DNA of 62,742 bases, taken from contig JAGXRZ010000039.1 in the NCBI GenBank assembly GCA_018335585.1, positions 1-62,742 on the forward strand, given 5' to 3'. The notes under the pieces are model-generated. The model searched no databases, was not told the DNA's origin, and saw only the letters and a list, made by a program, of their open reading frames with translations. Positions 16,734-26,206 of this stretch are shown in pieces. Position 1 is the first letter of the stretch. Each line of letters opens with the position of its first letter. The stretch is from Selenomonadales bacterium (GTDB lineage: Bacteria > Bacillota > UBA994). The position numbers and the translations under genes are program-made.

Positions 16734-17534
16734 TCAATACCCGAACTTTTGCTGAAAGTACTCCTCTAACGTGATGTTATGCGTAAAGAGATATTCCGCC
16801 ACTTCCACACCTACATAGCGGATATGCCAAGGCTCGTAGCTGTAGCCGGTAATATGTTCTTTGCCTTCCGGGTACCTGACAATAAAGCCAAAGCGGTGGG
16901 AGTTAGCTGCAAGCCACTTGCCTTCGGCAGTGGCACCGAAATCTACCGTAAGCGAAAACCCAACTTCGCGGCTGGTAATATCCATGGCCAGACCCGTCTG
17001 ATGCTCGCTTTGCCCGGCGCGCGCGACAGTGCGGTTCGCTTCGACTTCACCTACACGTTGCACCTGAGCGGCAAAAATAGCGTACTGCCTTTCAAAAGCG
17101 CGAAAGCCTGAGAGCGCATAGGGGCGAAGTCCCTCGGCTTGTGCGGCGGCAAACAGTTGTTCTAGCGCTAATGCTGCCTCTCTCTGCATAAACCTGCGCG
17201 GTTCGTGTGCCGTAAATGGAAAGGGTACTTGTGGCGCAACCAAGTCCTCTGGCACAAAGTCGGCAGGCAAGTTTCTTGTTTTGTTAACTAATACTAGGAT
17301 ATGGTCGGGGTTTGTGACGACTTGGCGCCCTTCCTCGTCAAGGCGGGTGGTCATTTCGAACGACAACGGGTGAGGCGCAGGCTTGTCCGCTACGACAGGC
17401 TCCTGCGGCTGTGGTTTGGCCGGCTCTGGCCACAGAGGTGCCCCGCCGCTAAACCAAATCACCGATGCTACCAGAAGACCTGCACCAGTAATAGAAGCCA
17501 CAATTTTCCTCATGTATGCATCATCTTTTTTCAT
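16734..17534 (-). CDS. D-alanyl-D-alanine carboxypeptidase, VanY/M15B family
   Basis: A 266-residue exported or membrane-anchored peptidase. Residues 8-27 form a hydrophobic signal/anchor, followed by a proline-rich linker. The M15B zinc motif appears as SEHQTGLAMDI (HxxxxxxD ligands) and EPWHIRYVG (third ligand His); LSGFRAFERQ precedes them. It trims the terminal D-Ala from peptidoglycan stem peptides outside the membrane. Two starts are possible, ATG 17534 and ATG 17513; neither has a strong ribosome site. It is monocistronic and convergent with the oxidoreductase operon. No vancomycin resistance genes are near, so a housekeeping role is likely. Confidence 0.87.
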   Translation of the reverse strand: MKKDDAYMRKIVASITGAGLLVASVIWFSGGAPLWPEPAKPQPQEPVVADKPAPHPLSFEMTTRLDEEGRQVVTNPDHILVLVNKTRNLPADFVPEDLVAPQVPFPFTAHEPRRFMQREAALALEQLFAAAQAEGLRPYALSGFRAFERQYAIFAAQVQRVGEVEANRTVARAGQSEHQTGLAMDITSREVGFSLTVDFGATAEGKWLAANSHRFGFIVRYPEGKEHITGYSYEPWHIRYVGVEVAEYLFTHNITLEEYFQQKFGY

Positions 17535-17629
17535 CTCTTTTCACAGGTCTTAGCTTCATCATAGCCCGCTTAGTGTTCGTAGTCAACTTAGTGTCCACAG
17601 TCAAATAGTAGATCGGGAGTGATTTGGTC

Positions 17630-18337
17630 ATGAAGCCAACGCCACACATCGGAGCCGCCACGCGCGAAGCCATTGCCGAGACAGTCCTCTTGCCGGGTGA
17701 TCCGCTGCGTGCCAAGCATATCGCGGAACGGTTTCTTACGGGAGCCGTGCAGTTTAACGCCGTGCGCAACATGTTTGGCTACACCGGCACTTATCAAGGG
17801 AAGCCCGTTTCAGTTATGGGTTCGGGCATGGGTATCCCTTCAATTGGGATTTACTCCTACGAACTCATTCACTTCTACGGTGCCAAGAAGCTTATCCGCG
17901 TCGGCTCATGCGGTTCATTTCAAGCCGACGTAAAGATTCGCGACGTGGTCATTGGCCTTTCGGCTTCCACTAACTCTGACTACGCGCGCCAATACAACTT
18001 GCCGGGAACGTATGCTCCTAGCGCTTCGTGGCGCCTGCTAAGACAGGTAGTCGAAGTGGCCGAGCGTAAAGGCATCAATGTCAGAGTCGGGAACATCCTT
18101 TCCTCCGACGTTTTCTACGATGACAACCCTGACGCGTGGAAGCAATGGGCCAAAATGGGCGTGCTAGCAGTGGAAATGGAAGCGGCCGCGCTGTACATGA
18201 ATGCAGCGCGGGCCGGCGTCGAAGCTTTGTGTATTCTCACTGTGTCGGACTCGCTCGTCACGCACGAAGCCACTACGGCCGCGGAGCGCCAAACGTCGTT
18301 TGAACAGATGGTGGAGATAGCGCTGGAGTTGGCGTAG
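17630..18337 (+). CDS. deoD: Purine nucleoside phosphorylase DeoD
   Basis: A 235-residue enzyme of the hexameric (low molecular mass) PNP type: TPHIGA at the N-terminus, VLLPGDPLRAKHIAE, GSGMGIPSIGIYSYEL, RVGSCG, and VEMEAAALYMNA followed by ILTVSDSLVTHE, which contains the catalytic Asp of the family. It cleaves purine (deoxy)nucleosides with phosphate to free base and (deoxy)ribose-1-phosphate. ATG 17630 is preferred over TTG 17624 since GGGAG (17615-17619) sits at the better distance. It stands alone and is followed by short repeats. Confidence 0.93.
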   Translation: MKPTPHIGAATREAIAETVLLPGDPLRAKHIAERFLTGAVQFNAVRNMFGYTGTYQGKPVSVMGSGMGIPSIGIYSYELIHFYGAKKLIRVGSCGSFQADVKIRDVVIGLSASTNSDYARQYNLPGTYAPSASWRLLRQVVEVAERKGINVRVGNILSSDVFYDDNPDAWKQWAKMGVLAVEMEAAALYMNAARAGVEALCILTVSDSLVTHEATTAAERQTSFEQMVEIALELA

Positions 18338-18340
18338 AAA

Positions 18341-18500
18341 GTGCCTAGTGCTCAGTGCCTAGTGCCCAGTGCCTAGTGCCCAGTAGAGCCACTAACAGCC
18401 CTCTCCCTGCCCCTGCAGTTCATGATTCACGATTGCTCCGCGGCTCACAGCTCACAGCTCAAGGCTGGCGGCTGGCGGCTGGCGGCCGGCGGCTGGCGCC
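18341..18500. repeat. Short tandem repeat mosaic after deoD
   Basis: GTGCCTA/GTGCCCA octamers (18342-18385), CACGATT remnants (18419-18433), then CAGCTCA and GGCTGGC heptamers (18445-18497). Same vocabulary as the other intergenic mosaics. Confidence 0.75.
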
Positions 18501-18507
18501 CTCGCCT

Positions 18508-20520
18508 TCACACTATCCCCAGCATCCTCGCTCCCTGCGCCACTATCACGCACACAACTATCCCGGTCACGGTCGGCACAAGGAAGGACAACCACGTCCA
18601 TTTGGAGCTTAACGTCTCCTTGCGGATGGTTAGGAGCGTGGTGCCGCAGGGAAAGTGATTTAGGGCAAAGAGCATGGTGCACACGGCGGTGAGCCAAGTC
18701 CAGCCGTTAGCTACGAAGAGCTGCCGCAGCGCGTCTAGGCTGTCAAGCTCAAGCATGGTTGTCGCGCGCAGGTAACTCATAATCAGAATCGGGATCACTA
18801 TCTCGTTCGCGGGTAGCCCCAAGATAAAGGCCATCAGGATAAACCCATCGAGCCCCATCAGGCGCCCCAGGGGGTCGAGCGCGCCGGCGGTGAGATTAAG
18901 CAGTGAAGCGTCGCCGACAGTAATATTCGCCATCGCCCAAATCACTACGCCCGCCGGAGCGGCTACCATTACGGCGCGCGCCAACACAAACAGAGTTCTG
19001 TCTAAGAGGGAGCGCACAATTACCTTCCCTATTTGCGGCAGGCGATAGGGAGGGAGTTCGAGCGTAAACGAGGACGGCAGGCCCTTTAGGACGGTGACAG
19101 ACAGCAGTTTGGAGACCGCGAGCGTAATACCTACCCCGAGTACGACGCTAAGTAGCACGGCTAGTGCGGCAGTAACACTGGCAAAGGCCCCGTTGTCTGC
19201 GGCCAAAAACATGGCCGAAACCGCAATTAAGATGGGGAAGCGACCGTTGCAGGGGACAAAGTTGTTCGTTATAGTCGCAATCAGCCGCTCGCGCGGCGAT
19301 TCAATAATTCGCGCCGAGATAACGCCCGCGGCATTGCAGCCAAACCCCATGCACATGGTCAACGCTTGCTTGCCGTGGGCACCTGCCTTCTTGAACAGGG
19401 CGTCGAGGTTAAACGCCACGCGCGGCAGATACCCTAAGTCCTCGAGCAGGGTAAAGAGAGGGAAGAAAATGGCCATGGGCGGGAGCATGACCGAGACTAC
19501 CCAGGCTAGCGTGCGGTAAACGCCTGTCACCAGGAGTCCGTAGAGCCAAGCCGGTGCTCCGAGCGCGGTCATCCAGAGAGAGAATTGGGTTTCGACCCAA
19601 AAGAGGCCCGTAGCGATTAACTCCCCCGGCACGTTAGCACCCGCGATAGTAAGCCAAAATACGGCGCCAAGCAGGGTCAACATAATAGGTAGACCGAAGA
19701 GCCTGCTTGTTAAAATGCGGTCTAGCTTGCGGTCTGTGGCGTGCGGTGCCGTCCTGTGCTCTGTCACTACTGCGGCAGCAATTGCTTCGGCGCACTTTAC
19801 CGTACCTTCGGCGACGAGATTGCGGCAGTCCGCGGGGCCGATTCCCTTTTCCCAAAGATACGACCTCGCCAAAGCGACAGGAGACGCTTCGCCGTCAGCG
19901 CTCGGCTCCCTGCACAAGAGGTCGAGCGCGCTAAAGCGCGGCAAATCCCCCGTAAGAGCAAGGGCGTGTTCGAGGCGCTCGTCGTAGCGCACCTGTAGGG
20001 GATTGGTCTCTAGTTCTTGCTGCGCTACGCTAAGTACGGCGTCCTTTAGCTTTTCTAGGCCGACGCCGGAGCGCGCCGCAGTGCCGATAACCGGCACGCC
20101 GAGCTGCCGCTCTAGCTCCTTTACCTCGACAACAATGCCTTTGCGCTTGGCCTCGTCGATTAAGTTAACGCAGACTACGGCGCGGCGGGTAAGCGCGAGC
20201 ACCTGCAAAGCCAAGTAAAGGTTGCGCTCTAAGCAGGTAGCGTCCACCACGACAACCGTGCAGTCGGGCGAGGCCTGCAGGATAAAGTTGCGCGCAATTT
20301 CTTCCTCTGCGGAGTCGGCATAGAGGGAATATGAGCCGGGCAGGTCAACTACTAAGTGGTTGGCCTGTTTGTAGCTGTAGCGGCCTTCCGCAGATACTAC
20401 GGTTTTTCCGGGCCAGTTGCCGGTGTGCTGTTTTAGCCCGGTTAAGCTGTTAAAGATAGTGCTCTTGCCCGTGTTAGGGTTGCCGGCCAGTGCCACGATG
20501 AAGGCGTCGGTCAGTCCCAT
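18508..20520 (-). CDS. feoB: Ferrous iron transporter FeoB
   Basis: A 670-residue inner membrane protein. The N-terminal G domain has G1 GNPNTGKST, G3 DLPGSYSL, G4 NLIDE and a G5-like region, followed by the helical GDI-like spacer. From about residue 280 come the Gate and core membrane domains (CMGFGCNAAGV and NNFVPCNGRFP motifs with the conserved Cys). It imports Fe(II) under anaerobic conditions. The start ATG at 20520 has GGTGAGGG upstream on the minus strand; the longer frame to 20565 only overlaps feoA. The gene forms an operon with feoA, seven bases away, and is divergent from a DtxR-type regulator. Confidence 0.93.
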   Translation of the reverse strand: MGLTDAFIVALAGNPNTGKSTIFNSLTGLKQHTGNWPGKTVVSAEGRYSYKQANHLVVDLPGSYSLYADSAEEEIARNFILQASPDCTVVVVDATCLERNLYLALQVLALTRRAVVCVNLIDEAKRKGIVVEVKELERQLGVPVIGTAARSGVGLEKLKDAVLSVAQQELETNPLQVRYDERLEHALALTGDLPRFSALDLLCREPSADGEASPVALARSYLWEKGIGPADCRNLVAEGTVKCAEAIAAAVVTEHRTAPHATDRKLDRILTSRLFGLPIMLTLLGAVFWLTIAGANVPGELIATGLFWVETQFSLWMTALGAPAWLYGLLVTGVYRTLAWVVSVMLPPMAIFFPLFTLLEDLGYLPRVAFNLDALFKKAGAHGKQALTMCMGFGCNAAGVISARIIESPRERLIATITNNFVPCNGRFPILIAVSAMFLAADNGAFASVTAALAVLLSVVLGVGITLAVSKLLSVTVLKGLPSSFTLELPPYRLPQIGKVIVRSLLDRTLFVLARAVMVAAPAGVVIWAMANITVGDASLLNLTAGALDPLGRLMGLDGFILMAFILGLPANEIVIPILIMSYLRATTMLELDSLDALRQLFVANGWTWLTAVCTMLFALNHFPCGTTLLTIRKETLSSKWTWLSFLVPTVTGIVVCVIVAQGARMLGIV

Positions 20521-20527
20521 TTTGCCC

Positions 20528-20773
20528 TCACCGGCAGTCAAGCTCGACGATGACTGTATTGGCATCTTCCGACCTTAGGGCAATGACGGCCCCGCGAATG
20601 CAGTAGGCTTTGGGGTCGTGTGCGGGGCTCTCGTGCAGAGCCTCTACTTGTGTGGCCTGCGTGAGACCGAAGTCAAGCATTCTTTGCCGCAGCCTGTCTT
20701 TTGCGCCCAGAGACACCACCTTCGCGCGCTGACCCACACTTAGTTTTGCCAGTGACATAAGTTCTGCTCCCAT
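20528..20773 (-). CDS. feoA: Ferrous iron transport protein FeoA
   Basis: An 81-residue SH3-like FeoA protein: LAKLSVGQRAKVVSLG, RLRQRMLDFGLTQATQVEALH, and IALRSEDANTVIVEL. It is a small cytoplasmic partner of FeoB. The ATG at 20773 is preceded on the minus strand by AAGGAGGGTGACC, so the longer upstream frame is rejected. Located directly upstream of feoB. Confidence 0.92.
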   Translation of the reverse strand: MGAELMSLAKLSVGQRAKVVSLGAKDRLRQRMLDFGLTQATQVEALHESPAHDPKAYCIRGAVIALRSEDANTVIVELDCR

Positions 20774-20822
20774 GGTCACCCTCCTTGTTCTTTGCCTCGA
20801 CCTACTCTCATAGGCTAGAGGT

Positions 20823-20855
20823 AGGCAAGCTACCCTCGGGGTAGCAGAGTTGCCT
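20823..20855. promoter_or_regulatory. Interrupted dyad between feoA and dtxR (candidate metal-responsive operator)
   Basis: AGGCAA-GCTACC (20823-20834) pairs with GGTAGC (20840-20845) and TTGCCT (20850-20855), separated by a four-base bulge. It lies in the divergent promoter region of feoAB and the DtxR-type gene, where an Fe/Mn operator is expected. It does not match a known box closely. Confidence 0.3.
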
Positions 20856-20979
20856 TGGGCTAACATATGAAGCCGCGGGTAAAGTGGTGCAGATAGGGGA
20901 GGGAGGCGGCATTACGCAGAAGGGGCAGCAGTTTCACACTTATCGGGGGTATCATTTGCTCAGGCAAGAGGGGCAAGCC

Positions 20980-21393
20980 GTGCTGACTCCTAGCCAAGAA
21001 GACTACCTAGAAATGATCTATAGGCAGTGCCAAGCCGAAACCTACGTGCGCAGCAAAGGGCTGGCGGAGCAACTTAGTGTTGCCGCCCCTTCCGTTACGC
21101 GCACCGTCAAGAAGCTTGCGGCGCTAGGCTTTATTAAGTACAGCCCCTATGGCTTAATTACGCTTACCGAGGCAGGGCGCACTGCGGGCGAGTTTCTGCT
21201 CGACCGGCACAACACCGTAGACGCCTTCCTGCGCTTACTTGGTGTGGAAGAGTCGCGCTTCGTTGAAACCGAGTTAATCGAACACCACGTCAGCGCCTAT
21301 ACGCTTGTTTTGATTAAGCAATGGGTGGAGTTTTTGCGGCAGCACCCGGACATTTTGGCTATGTTTTACGAGAAGTGTCGTCAATTTAGCTAA
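20980..21393 (+). CDS. DtxR/MntR family metal-dependent regulator
   Basis: A 137-residue protein beginning LTPSQEDYLEMIY, the standard N-terminus of MntR/DtxR winged-helix proteins; the helix-turn-helix is VRSKGLAEQLSVAAPSVTRTVKKL. The dimerisation and metal-binding part follows (RHNTVDAFLRLLGV, ETELIEHHVSAYTL with the Glu/His ligands). There is no SH3 domain, so it resembles MntR. GTG 20980 has GAGGGG six bases upstream; an in-frame GTG at 20884 would add 32 low-quality residues. Divergent to feoAB, which it may repress in the presence of Fe(II) or Mn(II). Confidence 0.83.
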   Translation: MLTPSQEDYLEMIYRQCQAETYVRSKGLAEQLSVAAPSVTRTVKKLAALGFIKYSPYGLITLTEAGRTAGEFLLDRHNTVDAFLRLLGVEESRFVETELIEHHVSAYTLVLIKQWVEFLRQHPDILAMFYEKCRQFS

Positions 21394-21459
21394 GAATGCA
21401 GGAATTCAGTTAGAAGTGGGCGAACTACTAGACGCAGAGAGAGCGGTGGAGGGGAAGTT

Positions 21460-23532
21460 GTGTCTTTGCGCCGGATTACCACGGTGTTTTTTATTGGCTA
21501 CACAGCGGTAGCCCTTGCTCTGTTGCTCGCGAGCGATGTGCCGCTCTGGCCGCAGGGAATGCTTCTTGTCGCGCTGTATGGCGCGTTTATGGTGGTGGTG
21601 CTCTCTTCCCTACACCATTACGTACTCCTACCTATTCACCGCCTCACGGATTTTATCTCACGCAGTTCTATCGCCACTGCTACGCCGCTTGGGGAGCGAA
21701 CAAGAGGTAGTGCCGTCCTCCACATCGAGCAGGTCGTCAAGGACACGTTTGACAGGCTGCAGCACTTTCAGCTCCTCTACGCCAGCATGCGCGAAGGTGT
21801 GGCCGTGCGCGAGCTTATCCTTGACGCTGACGGTAAGCCGTGGGACTATCGCTTTCTTGAGGTCAACCCCGCCTACGAAAAGATACTGGCGTTTACGCGC
21901 GAGCAGATAATCGGGAAAACGTGGCGTGAGCTAGCGGGGGTTCATGAGGCCGACTGGCCTAAGGAGTTTGATGATTACGTCGACGTAGCACTTAGAGGTG
22001 TCGTGCGGCGCTTTACACGGGAGCATGACGGAAGATACTATGAAGTACAAGCTTACCAGCCGCGGCCGCTGCAGTTCGCCTGTATATACACCGACATTAC
22101 CGAGCAACTACAGGCCGAAAAGCAAACGTGGGAGAACTACGACGACTTAGTGCGACTTGTTACTACCATGGGGGACATGCTGTTTATTTTCGACGCGACG
22201 GGGCGGATTCTGCATGTGAATAGCGCTGTTGAAGCCACCTTAGGCTTTAGCGCGCCCGAGCTTTTGGGGAGGGCCGTCGTCGAGCTTCACCCCGCCGACC
22301 TGCTACAGGAGACGGAAGAGAACGTGCAGGAAGTGCTTTTAGGTAGACCTACGACCCGCTCCATACCTTTAGTGGCTAAAGACGGCACATTAATTGACGT
22401 CGAAACCCGCTCTACGCGCGGCAAGTGGCGCGGGCAAGAGGCCGTGTTTGCGGTGGTGAGAGATGTGCGCGAGCGGCTCTTGGCAGAGAAGCAGCTGCGT
22501 TACCTGAGCCTGCACGACCAGCTTACCGATATCTATAACCGCGCCTTCTTTTCTACGGAGCTTGAGCGCCTCCAAGGCAGCCGCGAATACCCTATTTCCA
22601 TAATTGTGGCTGACGCTAACGGCCTTAAGCTAATAAACGACGTGCTCGGGCATCGCGAGGGTGACGATTTCCTTAAGGCCTGCGCAGATGTTCTTAAGAG
22701 CGTGCTGCGTAAGTCAGACATCTTGGCGCGCGTGGGCGGCGACGAGTTTGCCGTTATCTTGCCGCGGACGGGGGAGGAAGCAGCCGCGGGTGTGCTTGCG
22801 CGTGTTCGCGCGGCGGGCGCGAGTTTTAGCTCCGAAGACTGCGTGCTGCCCATGAGCCTAAGCATCGGTGTGGCCACCGCTAACAGCCCGAGCATTATGC
22901 TCGACGATGTCTACAAACTTGCCGACCACCTCATGTACCGCGACAAACTAGCGGAACGCTCTCTGGCGCACCGCAACATTCTTAACGCTCTGCTGCGAGT
23001 ACTTGCGGAGCGCGACTTTGGAGCCGTGGGCCACACTATGCGCCTTAGGGAAACCTGCCTGCGCTTAGGTAAGAGCTTCGACTTCTCTGCGAAGCAGCTA
23101 GAAGCGCTAGCGCTATTTGCCGATGTGCATGACCTAGGCTTAGTCGGCGTGAGTCCGGCCATCATGAGTAGCCGCGCGCGCCTCACCGAAGAGGAGTATG
23201 GGTTGATTAAGCAGCACCCTGAGCGGGGCCTGCGCATTGCCTATACCTTCCCCGAAGTGGCCCCGGTAGCCGACCTGATTCTCGCGCACCACGAACACTA
23301 CGACGGCAGCGGCTATCCACTGGGGTTAAAGGAGACAGAGATTCCGCTGGAATGCCGCATTCTAGCTGTGGCCGACGCCTATGAAGTTATGACCGCAGGC
23401 AGGCCTTACCGCGACCCGCTTGCGCCGGCCGAGGCTCTAGCCGAGCTTAAGCGCTGCGCAGGTTGGCAATTTGACCCACACGTGGTAGAGCGGTTTATTA
23501 GAGAACACGAGGTAGGGGGACTATTTGAGTGA
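21460..23532 (+). CDS. PAS-GGDEF-HD-GYP cyclic-di-GMP signalling protein
   Basis: A 690-residue protein. Two membrane helices (about 5-60) are followed by a short linker, PAS domain 1 (about 105-225), PAS domain 2 (about 235-345), a GGDEF domain with intact RVGGDEF signature near 425, and an HD-GYP domain with HDLGLVG and HHEHYDGSGYPLGL. It can in principle both make and hydrolyse c-di-GMP; the HD residues HD and the GYP motif are present. GTG 21460 follows GAGGGGAA. It overlaps the MFS gene by four bases. The PAS ligand is unknown. Confidence 0.9.
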   Translation: MSLRRITTVFFIGYTAVALALLLASDVPLWPQGMLLVALYGAFMVVVLSSLHHYVLLPIHRLTDFISRSSIATATPLGERTRGSAVLHIEQVVKDTFDRLQHFQLLYASMREGVAVRELILDADGKPWDYRFLEVNPAYEKILAFTREQIIGKTWRELAGVHEADWPKEFDDYVDVALRGVVRRFTREHDGRYYEVQAYQPRPLQFACIYTDITEQLQAEKQTWENYDDLVRLVTTMGDMLFIFDATGRILHVNSAVEATLGFSAPELLGRAVVELHPADLLQETEENVQEVLLGRPTTRSIPLVAKDGTLIDVETRSTRGKWRGQEAVFAVVRDVRERLLAEKQLRYLSLHDQLTDIYNRAFFSTELERLQGSREYPISIIVADANGLKLINDVLGHREGDDFLKACADVLKSVLRKSDILARVGGDEFAVILPRTGEEAAAGVLARVRAAGASFSSEDCVLPMSLSIGVATANSPSIMLDDVYKLADHLMYRDKLAERSLAHRNILNALLRVLAERDFGAVGHTMRLRETCLRLGKSFDFSAKQLEALALFADVHDLGLVGVSPAIMSSRARLTEEEYGLIKQHPERGLRIAYTFPEVAPVADLILAHHEHYDGSGYPLGLKETEIPLECRILAVADAYEVMTAGRPYRDPLAPAEALAELKRCAGWQFDPHVVERFIREHEVGGLFE

Positions 23533-24773
23533 GCGCGACAAACGATGTGCCGGTGCTAAAGAACAGGACTTTTCTTATCCTTTGGGGCGGGCAGATAGTC
23601 TCCATGCTAGGCGATGCGCTGTTTAGCCTCGCGCTAATGTGGTGGGTAGTGAGCGAAACGGGGAGCGGCGTCGCGGTGTCGTTTGTGGCGCTGGCCACAT
23701 CCGTGCCGCGCTTGGTGCTAGCGCCAATCGTCGGCGTGTACGTCGACAGAGTAGACAAGCGCCGCATGATGCTTTTTGCCGACACTTTGCTTGGGGTTAT
23801 AACGCTAGGCATGACAATTCTGTTCTGGCGCGGTCACTTCTCGTTACCACTCATTATTGGCGCCGCCGCCATTCTTGGGGCAGCGTCTTCACTCGATGGC
23901 CCGGCCTACGAGGCGACTATCCCGACGGTCGTGGGGAAGAGCCAGCTAGTAAGGGCAAACTCCCTTATGCAGACAGCAAACAGCGTCATCGGATTACTTG
24001 CGCCGGCGCTTAGCGGCGTGGTAATTGCCTTCGCCGGTGTAGGAGTCGCAATTCTTGCCAACTCCATCTCCTTTTTCATTGCCGCTCTTTCACTGCTCTT
24101 AATTCGCTTGCCGGTGCAGCTTCGCGTTGTAAAGCAGCGCTCTTTCGGTCGCGACTTAAAGGAAGGCGCAAAGTTTATCTTGGGACACAGCCTGCTGTTT
24201 CCCATGCTTTTATACGCCGCGCTAATTAACCTTTGCCTTGCGCCAATTAGCGTCTCTATGCCGCTCTTGGTGACGGGCGTGCTGCGGGGCGGCCCACAGC
24301 TTCTCGGTTTGTTTGGGAGCTTCCAATCAGGCGGTGTGCTTGTTGCTTCCCTGCTCCTCTCGGCTAAGCCCGCGCTGCTTGCGGCTACCGGCAAAGTAAT
24401 GATTCTTTCGCTTATCGCCTTAGGTCTCTTTACGGTGGTTATCGCGCGCGCAAATACAGCGCCGCATCTTCTGCTCGGCGGCGCTGCTGTCGGTTTTGTT
24501 TTGGTGGTGGCGAATGTCGCCTCACGCACTATCTGGCAACGTGAAGTGCCCGAGGAACTAAGAGGCAGGGCTTTTACCGCGCGTGATGCCGTGAGCGGGG
24601 CGCTGCGACCGATGGGGCAAGCAATGGCAGGCCCGCTGGTCGACTCCGTCGGGCCGGTCTGGCTGATTGCCGGTGCCGGCGTGCTGTGCGCCGTAGGCGG
24701 CCTCCTTGGCTTAGGGGTGCGGAGCATAATTGCTTACCCGGAGAAGACTAAGCGGGTTTCGGCTACTATGTAA
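23529..24773 (+). CDS. MFS transporter
   Basis: A 414-residue protein with about twelve hydrophobic segments. The N-terminal FLILWGGQIVSMLGDALFSL and the loop VYVDRVDKRRMM are typical of MFS efflux proteins of the Bcr/EntS-like (MFS_3) group. It probably exports a drug or siderophore-like compound, but no substrate evidence exists. The GTG start overlaps the stop of the c-di-GMP gene. It is convergent with the next gene and overlaps it by eight bases at the 3' end. Confidence 0.85.
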   Translation: MSATNDVPVLKNRTFLILWGGQIVSMLGDALFSLALMWWVVSETGSGVAVSFVALATSVPRLVLAPIVGVYVDRVDKRRMMLFADTLLGVITLGMTILFWRGHFSLPLIIGAAAILGAASSLDGPAYEATIPTVVGKSQLVRANSLMQTANSVIGLLAPALSGVVIAFAGVGVAILANSISFFIAALSLLLIRLPVQLRVVKQRSFGRDLKEGAKFILGHSLLFPMLLYAALINLCLAPISVSMPLLVTGVLRGGPQLLGLFGSFQSGGVLVASLLLSAKPALLAATGKVMILSLIALGLFTVVIARANTAPHLLLGGAAVGFVLVVANVASRTIWQREVPEELRGRAFTARDAVSGALRPMGQAMAGPLVDSVGPVWLIAGAGVLCAVGGLLGLGVRSIIAYPEKTKRVSATM

Positions 24774-26070
24774 TTGCCTCAAGGAGAGGGTTATCGTTTG
24801 GCTGTCGCCCTTGTTTGCCTAACGGCTGCCAGACGCCGCCCACTTTGACGCGCACAATGTCCGCGGTAAAGTCGGTGGTGTTGCCACGGGAGTTCTCAAG
24901 GAGCGACGACCCCACGCCGTACATATCGACCGGCACACCTTCCGCTTCAAAGCGACGGATGCGGGCCACGTCAAAGCCGCCTGTCACCACGATTTTTACG
25001 CCGCGGCAGTAGCTTTCGGCTAAGTGCCTGTGTTCTGCCGGGATGTCCCAGCTCTCATGCGCCGTGTCGAGTCCCTGGCGAATGTTTCTAACCAGCCGCG
25101 GGTTAACCCCGAGGTCTGCCTCTCTGTCGCCCGTTTCCGGAACGGAGACGTCGCGCATGTTGCCGGCGGTGTCCGGACGCACGCCAAAGAGGCGATACAT
25201 CTCTGCTCTCTGTTCGTCGCCGCCGAGTACCGCCTCTAAATATAGCGGGAACATGGCTGACAGGACTTTGCGGGCCTCGCCTACGCAGTCATTGTGAAAG
25301 TCAATCAGGGCGATGCGCGGCACGTCGGGAGGCATAATGCGGCAAAACTGCAGCATGGTTTCGACCGTGTCGCCAAGGAAACAGGCGATACTGGCGTGGC
25401 TAATGGTGCCGCCGCCCCTGCCGCCAAAATACGCGCCTTGGGCATGGGTCGAGACGAAGACGCGCGCTTCTGTGCGGTGGTGCCGGTTATAGGCGTCCAC
25501 CGCCGTTTTATAGGCATACCCGTGCAACGGCTGCACTTTATAGTGGGCAAAGCGGGCAGGGAAGAACAAAATATCCTTGCCGCGTGCGGCCGCAAGAGTG
25601 TTGTAGACATTAGTCGCGATGCGCGAGCCTTCGGTGAGTAGGCCTAAGATAGGCGTTTCCAGCTGGCCGTAGTAGCGATACTTGCCGCGCACTTTGAGGA
25701 CGGGTGTGACATCTTTGGAATCGCCCCCGTAAGGCACTAAGGCCCCATCGTGCGCTGCCTCGACCTCGAGCTCGCGAAACATGTTGACAAAGCCTCTATC
25801 TAAGTCCCAAAAACCTGTGCATTCCCGCAGGATATGTACTGCCTCATCTACTCCCACGAGCACGGCAAAAGGTTGACGGCGAGGGAAAAACTGCATTTCC
25901 ACCTCGATATCCCCGACAGCTACGCCGTTATAGTCGTAGCCTGCGCGCGCGAGCTCGGCTAAAATGGCAGTTGTGTTGGAAAAGTAAGCGTCGGTATAAT
26001 AGCCTTGACGCAGCCGCTCTACATCTGTTTCCGTAACCTGCGGCGGGAGACGCCTCTGTATATCTTCCAT
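24766..26070 (-). CDS. pncB: Nicotinate phosphoribosyltransferase
   Basis: A 434-residue enzyme of the NAPRTase family (PncB-like, ATP-dependent). Recognisable parts are LRQGYYTDAYF near the N-terminus, the GLLTEGSRIATNVYN helix, the FVSTHAQGAYFGGRGGGTISHA segment and the C-terminal VVTGGFDVARIRRFEAEGVPVDMYGVGSSLL, which is the phosphoribosyl-phosphate-binding region. It makes nicotinate mononucleotide from nicotinate and PRPP in NAD salvage. It is monocistronic on the minus strand. Confidence 0.88.
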   Translation of the reverse strand: MEDIQRRLPPQVTETDVERLRQGYYTDAYFSNTTAILAELARAGYDYNGVAVGDIEVEMQFFPRRQPFAVLVGVDEAVHILRECTGFWDLDRGFVNMFRELEVEAAHDGALVPYGGDSKDVTPVLKVRGKYRYYGQLETPILGLLTEGSRIATNVYNTLAAARGKDILFFPARFAHYKVQPLHGYAYKTAVDAYNRHHRTEARVFVSTHAQGAYFGGRGGGTISHASIACFLGDTVETMLQFCRIMPPDVPRIALIDFHNDCVGEARKVLSAMFPLYLEAVLGGDEQRAEMYRLFGVRPDTAGNMRDVSVPETGDREADLGVNPRLVRNIRQGLDTAHESWDIPAEHRHLAESYCRGVKIVVTGGFDVARIRRFEAEGVPVDMYGVGSSLLENSRGNTTDFTADIVRVKVGGVWQPLGKQGRQPNDNPLLEAIT

Positions 26071-26112
26071 AATGTGCCTCCTAGTCGATGATCCGTTACC
26101 TCTCCGTTGTGT

Positions 26113-26140
26113 GTAGGGACGTGCCTTGGCACGTCCGCAA
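26113..26140. repeat. Half copy of the dispersed double-hairpin palindrome
   Basis: GTAGGGACGTGCC-TT-GGCACGTCCGC: one of the two hairpins of the 51-bp element found complete at nine other places in the window. Lies upstream of the ThiF/MoeB gene. Confidence 0.75.
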
Positions 26141-26206
26141 ACTATCCGCCGCTATCATAAGATATTTCGCGCCTTTGCGCCATAGCCAGAGCATAGGAGG
26201 TGTTCC

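Noticed and set aside
16734-17534. VanY as a vancomycin resistance gene
   Set aside because: No vanHAX or VanRS genes are near; M15B carboxypeptidases are common in Bacillota as wall enzymes.
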